Of a stretch of DNA of 52,424 nucleotides, positions 43,977 to 52,424 are shown piece by piece. This DNA comes from a bacterium (GTDB lineage: Bacteria; Patescibacteriota; SICC01). A model generated the notes under the pieces. The model had not been told where the DNA came from. It saw only the letters and a program-made list of their open reading frames with translations, and searched no databases. Position 1 is the stretch's first letter, and the number at the start of each line of letters is the position of its first letter. The translations under genes and the position numbers were made by a program. Location of the stretch: assembly GCA_030699935.1 (NCBI GenBank), contig JAUYKS010000003.1, forward strand, positions 1 to 52,424. Reading direction: 5' to 3'.

Positions 43977-44174
43977 CTACGCGGCCGGCGTGTCTTCGCC
44001 TGCGCCTTCGCCTTTGTCGTCGCCGGACTCGTCAGAGTCCGCGCCGTCGCTGGCCGGAGTTTCCTCCGTGGCGGGGGCTGCGTCGCCCTCGTCGCCCTTG
44101 TTGCCGCCGTTCTCGTCGGCATCAGGGGTCGGGTTTGCACCCTCGTCTGCGTCTTGCAGAAGGTTGATCAACAT
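43977..44174 (-). CDS. Small acidic protein, 65 residues
   Basis: A protein of 65 residues, almost entirely Asp, Glu, Gly, Ala and Pro after the N-terminal MLINLLQDADEG. It is intrinsically disordered, with no Cys and no membrane helix. Unlike most genes here it has a textbook ribosome site (AAGGAGG, 8 nt from ATG), its own promoter and a very strong terminator, all marks of a highly expressed monocistronic gene. Function unknown; it could be a nucleic-acid mimic, a buffer protein or a peptide precursor, all speculative. Confidence 0.75.
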   Translation of the reverse strand: MLINLLQDADEGANPTPDADENGGNKGDEGDAAPATEETPASDGADSDESGDDKGEGAGEDTPAA

Positions 44175-44201
44175 AATGTTGTCCTCCTTGATTAGTTGCT
44201 A

Positions 44202-44265
44202 CGGCATGTACCGTCCGAAAACGGTATCGGCCCTATTGTCTCACAGCGGGCGAGGAAGCTGTCAA
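44202..44265 (-). promoter_or_regulatory. Promoter and leader hairpin of the small acidic gene
   Basis: -35 TTGACA (44260-44265) and a -10-like GACAAT (44235-44240) at 19 nt. The leader contains TACCGT-TTTCGG-ACGGTA, a 6-bp stem hairpin, between the start point and the Shine-Dalgarno. Confidence 0.45.
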
Positions 44266-44281
44266 CACTTGTCTTGGTAAG

Positions 44282-45778
44282 TTATGACAATTTTTTCTCG
44301 ACAAGTTGTGCAACTTCACTAGCATCGGCCGCGCCTTTGGTGGCTTTCATCACCGCGCCGACGATCACCTGCTTGGCGTTCACGTTGCCGGCCTTGAAGT
44401 CCGCGGCGGGTTTCGGATTGTCCTTGATCGCTTGATCGACCGCGGCTTCGATGTCACCTCCTGAAGCCATTGAAGACTTAAATTTGTCGATGATTTTTCC
44501 AAGGCTTCCATTAGATTTTTCCCATTCCTTGGAAATGACTTTTGCTTGTGGGCCTCTAATGACCCTAACGTGCGGGGCTATTGATAAAGTAAATTCTTTG
44601 AGCCGCTCTAAATTGCGTCGGTTTTCAAATTCTGGATATTGCCTATAAGAAAGCCACAGAATAGGAATTTTTCTAATTTGGTTATCGGCGTTTTTTACTA
44701 GACCATCGAGGGGTTTTCCAATGTAGCTTTCTGTCGCTGAGACTATAGCTTCCATTTCTTCCTTACTATTTATTGCTGCATCAAGTAACTCCTGGCTCGC
44801 GATGTAACGGTTATCGTCCTTATATAAGAGCCTGCGATAACTCATGGGGGTCATCCCAGTTTCGGCCTCAAGTTTTTCAAGGTTGAGTTCCTTCGGATTC
44901 AGCGGCGGGATGTCCGGCTCCGGGAAGTAGCGGTAGTCGTGCGCCTCCTCCTTGCCGCGTTGGCTGACCGTCTTGCCGCGGTCCTCATCGAAGCCGCGGG
45001 TCTCCTGGTCGATCTTCTCGCCTTTCCCCAGCAGCTCGGTCTGCCGCTTGATCTCGGACGCCAGGCCCTTCTCGACGAACCGGAAGCTGTTCAGGTTCTT
45101 CAGTTCGGTCTTGGTGCCGAGCTTCTTCTCGCCGGGCTTGCGGAGCGAGACGTTGGCGTCGGCCCGGAGGTGCCCCTTCTCCATGTCCGCGTCCGACACG
45201 CCGAGGTAGCGCATCAACCGGCGCAGTTCTTGGAGGAACCGCTTGGCTTCCGCCGGGCTGCGCAGGTCCGGCTCGGTGACGATCTCGGCCAGCGGCGTCC
45301 CGGAGCGATTCAGGTCCACCAACGAGTAGTCGGCGCCCTTCGGGTGGGTCAGCTTGCCGGCGTCCTCCTCCAAGTGCAGCCGCGTGATGCCGATTTTCTT
45401 GGTGACCGGCTTCCCGCCAGGCTTACCGTCCTCGACCATGTCGAACTCGAAAGTCCCCGGGCCTCCGAACGGCTGGTCGTACTGCGAGATCTGGTAGCCC
45501 TTCGGCAGGTCCGGGTAGAAGTATTGCTTGCGATCGAATTTCGATTCGTCCGGGATCGTGCAGCCTAGCGCCAACGCCACCTTGAGCGCCCACTCCACTG
45601 CCGTCCGATTCGGGACCGGCAACGCGCCCGGCAGCCCGAGGCAGACCGGGCAGGTCAGTTCGTTCGGCTTGGCGCCGTCGGCGCGGTTGTCGCAGCGACA
45701 GAACATCTTCGACTTCGTCCGCAGCTGGACGTGGATCTCCAGGCCGATGACGGCTTCATACTGCGTCGCGCCGCTCAC
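44282..45778 (-). CDS. gatB: Asp/Glu-tRNA amidotransferase subunit B
   Basis: A 498-residue GatB, which phosphorylates mis-charged Glu-tRNA-Gln or Asp-tRNA-Asn and accepts ammonia from GatA. The N-terminal cradle domain is typical (YEAVIGLEIHVQLRTKSKMF; the CPVCLGLPGALPVPN zinc region; RLHLEEDAGK; VDLNRSGTPLAEIV). A helical domain and a YqeY-like tail follow. Codons for residues about 297-441, the helical domain and start of the tail, are abruptly AT-rich (hand count 172/420 GC, 41%) while both sides are host-like. The frame is intact. The start is GTG 45776-45778, overlapping the preceding gene by 4 nt. Confidence 0.97.
   Translation of the reverse strand: MSGATQYEAVIGLEIHVQLRTKSKMFCRCDNRADGAKPNELTCPVCLGLPGALPVPNRTAVEWALKVALALGCTIPDESKFDRKQYFYPDLPKGYQISQYDQPFGGPGTFEFDMVEDGKPGGKPVTKKIGITRLHLEEDAGKLTHPKGADYSLVDLNRSGTPLAEIVTEPDLRSPAEAKRFLQELRRLMRYLGVSDADMEKGHLRADANVSLRKPGEKKLGTKTELKNLNSFRFVEKGLASEIKRQTELLGKGEKIDQETRGFDEDRGKTVSQRGKEEAHDYRYFPEPDIPPLNPKELNLEKLEAETGMTPMSYRRLLYKDDNRYIASQELLDAAINSKEEMEAIVSATESYIGKPLDGLVKNADNQIRKIPILWLSYRQYPEFENRRNLERLKEFTLSIAPHVRVIRGPQAKVISKEWEKSNGSLGKIIDKFKSSMASGGDIEAAVDQAIKDNPKPAADFKAGNVNAKQVIVGAVMKATKGAADASEVAQLVEKKLS
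44455..44889. other. AT-rich mosaic segment inside gatB
   Basis: About 435 bp with sharp composition borders on both sides, still encoding GatB in frame. It matches one structural unit (helical domain plus linker into the tail domain). It is best explained by homologous replacement from a lower-GC relative, or by an assembly chimera. Confidence 0.7.
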
Positions 45779-46206
45779 AACGCCCCCAAATCCTTCAGCG
45801 CCCGTTCGAACTTGTCGAGGGCGCTCTTCGTCTCGAAGCTCAGCAGTTCCTTATCCGCTTCGTGGACGATCCGGTTGCGCGTCTTGTGGGCGGACCAGAG
45901 GCCGTCGTAGTCGGAGAAGCGGGCGCGGCCGGCGGCCTTCAGGCGTTCCCCCATCGTGTCGCCGGGGATCCCGAGCGCCTTCAGACAGTGGTCGACGAGA
46001 TTGTCCGCGGTGATTACGGACTGCCGGAGGTGGGCCGGACCGCCGCGCTTCAGTTGTTCGCGGACCTCGTGCCAGCGGACGTGGGCCAGCGATTTGTCCT
46101 CGGCGGACAGCGTCTTGGGCAACGTGCGGTGCCGCTGGAGCATCAAGAGCAGACCGAGCACGATCACCAGCACGACGATCAGGATCATCGCGGTGATGGC
46201 GCTCAT
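45775..46206 (-). CDS. Membrane-anchored orphan inside the gat operon
   Basis: A 143-residue protein with one N-terminal membrane helix ([20 protein letters not shown]) and a helical cytoplasmic domain ([38 protein letters not shown]). The [10 protein letters not shown] segment with downstream helix resembles HEPN-like R-x4-6-H motifs (RNRIVH). This is suggestive only. It is overlapped on both sides, by gatA (4 nt) and gatB (4 nt), so it is tightly co-expressed with the amidotransferase. Confidence 0.78.
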   Translation of the reverse strand: MSAITAMILIVVLVIVLGLLLMLQRHRTLPKTLSAEDKSLAHVRWHEVREQLKRGGPAHLRQSVITADNLVDHCLKALGIPGDTMGERLKAAGRARFSDYDGLWSAHKTRNRIVHEADKELLSFETKSALDKFERALKDLGAL

Positions 46207-47597
46207 TGCGGCTCCTTCGGCTTCGGCGGTTCCTTGACGTGCCAGTCGTGCCGTTGCTCGTAGGCGTGGGCCGCCCGCAGGACCGTCTCCTCGTCCCAGT
46301 GCTGGCCGATCAACTGCAGGCCGATCGGCAGGCCGGCCTTGTCGAATCCGGCCGGGACGGAGATCGCCGGCAATCCGGCCAGGCTGGCCGGCACCGTGAA
46401 GATGTCGGCGAGGTACATCGCCAGCGGGTCGTCGGACTTTTCGCCGAGTTTGAACGCGGTCGTCGGGGTCGTGGGGGTGAGTAACAGGTCCGCGTCCTTG
46501 AACGCCTTTTCGAAGTCCCGCGTGATCAGCGTCCGCACCTGCATCGCCTTCTTGTAGTACGCGTCGTAATATCCGGCAGACAGCGCGTAGGTGCCGAGCA
46601 TGATCCGGCGCTTCACTTCCGGCCCGAACCCCTGCGCGCGGCTCTGGAAGTAGACGTCCTCCAGTGAGCCCTGCCACGATCCTTCCCGCTCGACCGAATG
46701 GCCGTACCGGATCCCGTCGTAGCGCGCGAGGTTGGACGAGGCTTCGGCCGGCATCACCAGATAGTAGACGGACACGGCGTACTTGGTATGCGGCAGGCTG
46801 ACGTCGACGATTTCCGCGCCTGATTTTTTGAGGTCTTCCTTCGCTTGCTCGACCGCCTCTTCGATCTCCGACTGCACGCCGCCATCCTTAGCCCCGCCCT
46901 CGACTTCGAAATACTCTTTGGGGATCCCGATCTTCAAGCCCTTCACGTCTCCGGTCAAAGCCTTTCGATAGTCCGGCACGGGACGGTCGACGCTGGTCGC
47001 ATCCAGCGGATCGGGACCGGCGATCACGCCGAGCGCCGTGGCGGCATCGGCCACATTAGTCGTCAATGTCCCGGCTTGGTCGAGCGAGCTCGCCATCGCG
47101 ATCAGCCCGTACCGCGAGACCCGCCCGTACGTCGGCTTCATCCCGACCACGCCGCAGAAGGCGGCGGGCTGGCGGACTGAGCCGCCGGTATCGGTGCCGA
47201 GCCCGACCGGAGCCGACCGCTCCGCGACCGCCGCCGCCGAACCGCCGGAGCTCCCGCCGGGCACCCGCGTCGGATCCCAGGGGTTAACCGTCTTGCCCAG
47301 CGCCGAGTTCTCGGTCGAGGCGCCCATCGCGAACTCGTCGAGGTTCGTCTTGCCGATCACTTCCGCTCCGGCCTCGACGATCTTCCGTACGACCGTCGCA
47401 TCATACGGACTTTCGTACGGTTCGAGCATCTTCGAAGCCGCCGTGCTCTTGCGCCCGTCCGCCGTGACGATAATGTCCTTCACCGCGACCGGTACGCCCT
47501 TGAGGATTCCGGAGTCCAGCGCCTTACGAGCCGCCGTGACGCCGGCCGGCTTCGGCACCTCGCCGAGATACGGGCTCGACCCGGAGACGTTAGCCAC
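46203..47597 (-). CDS. gatA: Asp/Glu-tRNA amidotransferase subunit A, short N-terminus
   Basis: A 464-residue amidase that releases ammonia from glutamine for the GatB site. The Ser-cisSer-Lys triad is present: Lys in GVPVAVKD, cis-Ser in [11 protein letters not shown] and the nucleophile in [12 protein letters not shown]. The active-site Lys is at about residue 40 against about 79 in typical GatA, so roughly 39 residues of N-terminal helices are missing. No longer start is available in this frame without reading through gatC. It overlaps gatC by 8 nt. Confidence 0.96.
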   Translation of the reverse strand: MANVSGSSPYLGEVPKPAGVTAARKALDSGILKGVPVAVKDIIVTADGRKSTAASKMLEPYESPYDATVVRKIVEAGAEVIGKTNLDEFAMGASTENSALGKTVNPWDPTRVPGGSSGGSAAAVAERSAPVGLGTDTGGSVRQPAAFCGVVGMKPTYGRVSRYGLIAMASSLDQAGTLTTNVADAATALGVIAGPDPLDATSVDRPVPDYRKALTGDVKGLKIGIPKEYFEVEGGAKDGGVQSEIEEAVEQAKEDLKKSGAEIVDVSLPHTKYAVSVYYLVMPAEASSNLARYDGIRYGHSVEREGSWQGSLEDVYFQSRAQGFGPEVKRRIMLGTYALSAGYYDAYYKKAMQVRTLITRDFEKAFKDADLLLTPTTPTTAFKLGEKSDDPLAMYLADIFTVPASLAGLPAISVPAGFDKAGLPIGLQLIGQHWDEETVLRAAHAYEQRHDWHVKEPPKPKEPQ

Positions 47598-47877
47598 CGA
47601 AGACCCCCTTCACCTTGATGCTCGTGCCGTCGCTAGCCGGCACGTCGACGGGCAGTTTATCGCGACGCTCGTTCTTGATTTCGTCGTCCGCCAGTACGTT
47701 CACCAAGCCAGTCACCTGGGCCGTCGGCGGGACATCGGCCGTATCGACTTCGTCCAACTGCTCGATGTAACCGAGGATCGAGGAAAGCTGTCCCTGGTAT
47801 ACGGCGATGTCGTCGTCCGACAACGCCAGCCGGGCCAGCCGGGCAACTTTTTCTACTGCCTGTCTGTCGATTTTCAC
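47590..47877 (-). CDS. gatC: Asp/Glu-tRNA amidotransferase subunit C
   Basis: A 95-residue belt subunit that wraps between GatA and GatB. It has the typical [16 protein letters not shown] start and the [20 protein letters not shown] core. The start is GTG 47875-47877, with TAAGCT (47884-47889) 6 nt upstream, a leaderless GTG. First gene of gatC-gatA-X-gatB. Confidence 0.96.
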   Translation of the reverse strand: MKIDRQAVEKVARLARLALSDDDIAVYQGQLSSILGYIEQLDEVDTADVPPTAQVTGLVNVLADDEIKNERRDKLPVDVPASDGTSIKVKGVFGG

Positions 47878-47883
47878 CTTTCC

Positions 47884-47889
47884 AGCTTA
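47884..47889 (-). promoter_or_regulatory. -10 element for the leaderless gat operon
   Basis: TAAGCT on the minus strand, 6 nt before the gatC GTG. The divergent + strand gene has TAAGAT at 47919-47924, 8 nt before its ATG. Confidence 0.5.
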
Positions 47890-47932
47890 GCGTCTAGACC
47901 GTACCTAACCAATGTTGCTAAGATATCGAGTC

Positions 47933-48298
47933 ATGAACACCGGACCAGAACATTCAGATCGAGTGCCCCGTTCTGTCGAAGAAGCCAGGGGGATCGCGGA
48001 GGCAAGCGTCGACGATTGGCGTGTTGTTCCGGAGCTGGCCAGACGAATCTGTGAAAACGGCCGGTCTGATATCCGGCATCAGATGGCGGCCGAGACCGGC
48101 GTGTGGCCTATATTCCATACTCTGAAACTGGACGCCGAGCGTCCCTCCGGCATCGGCATCGACTGTGAAACCGGGTTGCTCCGGGCGATCAGGCGGGCCG
48201 ATCCGACTGACGGAGAAATCGTCGATGCGTCTACGCCGACTACCGCCATAGACGGCAAACTGGTGCGCCGGTTACTCGAGTCCCACCTGGATACTTGA
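47933..48298 (+). CDS. Orphan soluble protein, 121 residues
   Basis: A 121-residue protein of unknown family, mixed charge, largely helical at the N-terminus (RSVEEARGIAEASVDDWRVV). The middle reads HQMAAETGVWPIFHTLKLDA and the C-terminus is helical (DGKLVRRLLESHLDT). I chose ATG 47933 over 47912 because TAAGAT (47919-47924) lies 8 nt before it. Divergent from gatC. The promoter of the next gene overlaps its stop. Confidence 0.68.
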   Translation: MNTGPEHSDRVPRSVEEARGIAEASVDDWRVVPELARRICENGRSDIRHQMAAETGVWPIFHTLKLDAERPSGIGIDCETGLLRAIRRADPTDGEIVDASTPTTAIDGKLVRRLLESHLDT

Positions 48299-48323
48299 CA
48301 AAACGCCTTAACTGAGCTATTAT
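48295..48323 (+). promoter_or_regulatory. Near-perfect sigma-70 promoter
   Basis: -35 TTGACA (48295-48300), 17-nt spacer, -10 TATTAT (48318-48323). It overlaps the stop of the upstream orphan. The transcript would start near 48330 and drive the two genes up to 49032. Confidence 0.8.
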
Positions 48324-48341
48324 TCGTCAATTAGTAAATTA

Positions 48342-48483
48342 ATGGCGATGGGACCTAACAAACACAAACAGCAGTCATTCGACTTCGACGAAGAGGAGCA
48401 GCAGGAATCGCTTCCGCTCGGCGACGTCCTGCAACACGCCGACGAATTAGCAGAACACGAAGAAAACGACGAGGAACTTGGAC

Positions 48484-48491
<8 letters not shown>
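48342..48491 (+). CDS. Small acidic protein, 49 residues
   Basis: A 49-residue protein (MAMGPNKHKQQSFDFDEEEQ, then a Glu/Asp-rich helix ending EELGHE). No Shine-Dalgarno; ATG 48342 lies about 12 nt after the predicted transcription start, and ATG 48348 is an alternative. Its stop overlaps the next ATG by 8 nt, a coupling arrangement. Role unknown; acidic and probably disordered. Confidence 0.6.
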
Positions 48492-51042
<2,551 letters not shown>

Positions 51043-51945
51043 CTAAACGCTCAGATCGCGCAGCGCTTTGATCCGTTTCGCGGTCGGCGGATGGGTGTTG
51101 AACAGGCCGGACAACCGGGCCGTGATACCCTTGCGGTCATTGAACGGGTTCTCGATATAGAGGTGCGCCGTCGCGTTGCTGGCCGTCCGCATCGGCCGAT
51201 GATCCTTGTCGATCTTCTCCAGGGCGCTAGCCAGGCCTTCCGGATACCGCGTCAGCAGCGCGCCGGTCGCGTCCGCCAGGAACTCGCGGCGGCGCGAGAT
51301 CGCCATCTGGATCAGCATCGCGAAGATCGGGGAGAGCAGTACCAGCACGAAACCGACGATCATCAGGATCAGCCGGAGTTGGCCGCCTTCGCGACTGTCG
51401 CCTCCACCCCAGAACGCCATACGTAAGAAGATATCCGCTAACAACGTGACGATGCCGACCATCACGACCACGATCGTCATTAGGCGCATGTCGTAATTGC
51501 CGACGTGCGCCAGCTCGTGCGCGATCACGCCCTCCAGCTCTTCGTTCTCGAGCTTCTTGACGAGGCCTGTGGTCACCGCGATCGAAGCGTGCTGCGGACT
51601 GCGGCCGGTCGCGAACGCGTTCGGGGCCGGGTCGTCGATCACGTAGACCTTGGGTATCGGCAGGCCCGCCGTGATCGCCAGGTTCTCGACCAGGTTCCAG
51701 ACGTACGGGTTGTCTTTACTTTGGATCGGCTTGGCGCGCGAGGCGGCCAGGGCGACCTTGTCCCCGCCGAAGTAGCTGAACAGCGACATCGCGATCGAGA
51801 CACCGACCGCGATCACCAGGATGCTCGGATCACCGAAGTAGTACGACGCGAACCAGCCCAGCGCCATGATCAGCAGCGCGAAGAACAGGAGGTAGAACAG
51901 CGACTTCGCCTTGTTGCGCGAGACTTGGGTGTAAAGCGTCGCCAC
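51043..51945 (-). CDS. htpX: Membrane metalloprotease HtpX
   Basis: A 300-residue M48 zinc protease of the cytoplasmic membrane that degrades misfolded membrane proteins. Two N-terminal membrane helices (about 15-55) precede the zinc motif HELAHVGNYDMR (about 141). Two further helices follow, then the third ligand region RRREFLADATGALLTRYP. The start is GTG 51943-51945, sharing its last base with the upstream TAG (TAGTG). It is one gene away from the probable lemA, its common partner. Confidence 0.96.
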   Translation of the reverse strand: MATLYTQVSRNKAKSLFYLLFFALLIMALGWFASYYFGDPSILVIAVGVSIAMSLFSYFGGDKVALAASRAKPIQSKDNPYVWNLVENLAITAGLPIPKVYVIDDPAPNAFATGRSPQHASIAVTTGLVKKLENEELEGVIAHELAHVGNYDMRLMTIVVVMVGIVTLLADIFLRMAFWGGGDSREGGQLRLILMIVGFVLVLLSPIFAMLIQMAISRRREFLADATGALLTRYPEGLASALEKIDKDHRPMRTASNATAHLYIENPFNDRKGITARLSGLFNTHPPTAKRIKALRDLSV

Positions 51946-52379
51946 TACTGCGCCCTCGCTGCTTCGAAGCCTTTGAACCAGGTCGAGACCACTTCAGGTC
52001 CGTCCGGTTCCTGCCAGCGCTCGAAGACGGTCTTCGCGTGCTTGAGCGCGGCAGCGGGGGCGACCTCCTCGCCCGTCTCCCGATCGCGAATGACGGAGCG
52101 GTGCCGGGAATGCTCCACGTCGTACCCGGACTCGATGAGGCTCGGCCTCACGACGACGTTCCAGATCGCCCGGAATTCCTCCGGCTCCATCACGTCTTCC
52201 ATCGAGTCCGCGATTTCCCGGAATTTGCGGTGGCGGCGCGGCAGGTCGACGGGATCGGTTCCGAGGATCGTCCATGCCTCCAGCGTCGTGAAGCCGTAGT
52301 CATCCTCGATCGCATGTAATGCGGACCGGCGCTCGAAGTGCCGGTCGGACCCCTCTGCGTCCGGAAAACGCTTCGTCAT
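51945..52379 (-). CDS. Orphan soluble protein between lemA and htpX
   Basis: A 144-residue charged cytoplasmic protein with no recognised domain. It contains RSALHAIEDDYGFTTLEAWT and the Pro/Arg segment TDPVDLPRRHRKFREIADSM. The end is VVSTWFKGFEAARAQ. It is overlapped with htpX and begins 6 nt after the probable lemA stop, so it is inside that operon. Confidence 0.68.
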   Translation of the reverse strand: MTKRFPDAEGSDRHFERRSALHAIEDDYGFTTLEAWTILGTDPVDLPRRHRKFREIADSMEDVMEPEEFRAIWNVVVRPSLIESGYDVEHSRHRSVIRDRETGEEVAPAAALKHAKTVFERWQEPDGPEVVSTWFKGFEAARAQ

Positions 52380-52385
52380 ACCGGT

Positions 52386-52424
52386 TTAGAACTTCGCTTT
52401 GACCGGCTGCTTGGCCGCGTCCGC
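52386..52424 (-). CDS. lemA: Extreme C-terminus of a probable LemA protein
   Basis: Only 12 codons and a TAA are visible, ending PVKAKF. Upstream linkage to htpX and an ending similar to LemA proteins suggest lemA, but this is too short to be sure. Confidence 0.4.
   Translation of the reverse strand, partial: ADAAKQPVKAKF

Noticed and set aside
44282-45778. gatB as a pseudogene or frameshifted gene
   Set aside because: Despite the AT-rich segment the reading frame is continuous and all GatB domains are present.

Overview
The window is a GC-rich (about 60% or more by eye), densely packed bacterial chromosome segment with standard stop-codon use; TGA ends many genes. It is probably from the Candidate Phyla Radiation (Patescibacteria), but this is tentative. 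Support comes from the divergent LigA Ia domain, the EF-G with unusual guanine-recognition motifs, many short orphan proteins between housekeeping genes, GatCAB-dependent aminoacylation and an HtpX next to a probable LemA. No stretch over 300 bases lacks a gene. One RNA gene, tRNA-Leu(UAG), was found. There is no CRISPR array, rRNA, IS element or prophage.

Layout. 1-8704: a split str region holding tuf (partial), an orphan with its own operator-like promoter, fusA, an AT-rich horizontally acquired reverse transcriptase, a degenerate Nudix protein, three orphans, then rpsG and rpsL. 8725-16301: rpoC and rpoB behind a consensus promoter and a leader hairpin. 16298-21074: MFS transporter, clpP, a large acidic orphan, trigger factor and tRNA-Leu. 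21094-25303: a tiny basic ORF, a ComEA-like protein, recG and tyrS. 25340-28048: a class A penicillin-binding protein on the + strand. 28060-30847: mpg, ppa, a cupredoxin-like protein and tgt. 31364-36975: a PIN-TRAM protein, clpC, nusA and yraN. 37021-42402: rnhB, rplS, dnaE and a membrane orphan. 42471-43878: four small membrane or envelope proteins. 43977-47877: a small acidic protein and the gatC-gatA-X-gatB operon. 47933-49032: + strand orphans. 49021-52424: ligA, htpX, an orphan and the end of a probable lemA.

Most of the window is core information processing (transcription, translation, replication and repair) plus protein quality control (Tig, ClpP, ClpC, HtpX). Two stretches depart sharply from the host base composition: the reverse transcriptase gene (3726-5069) and an in-frame segment inside gatB (about 44455-44889).

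A recurring architecture is a -10 hexamer (TATACT, TAAGCT or similar) placed 6-8 nt before the start codon. It suggests that many genes here are translated from leaderless mRNAs. A second set, including tuf, rpoB, rpoC, the YtxH gene and a small acidic gene, has strong Shine-Dalgarno sequences instead.

The best candidate for an undescribed system is the stand-alone reverse transcriptase and its islet. The islet splits the str operon and is bounded by two copies of the same 30-bp promoter-like box.
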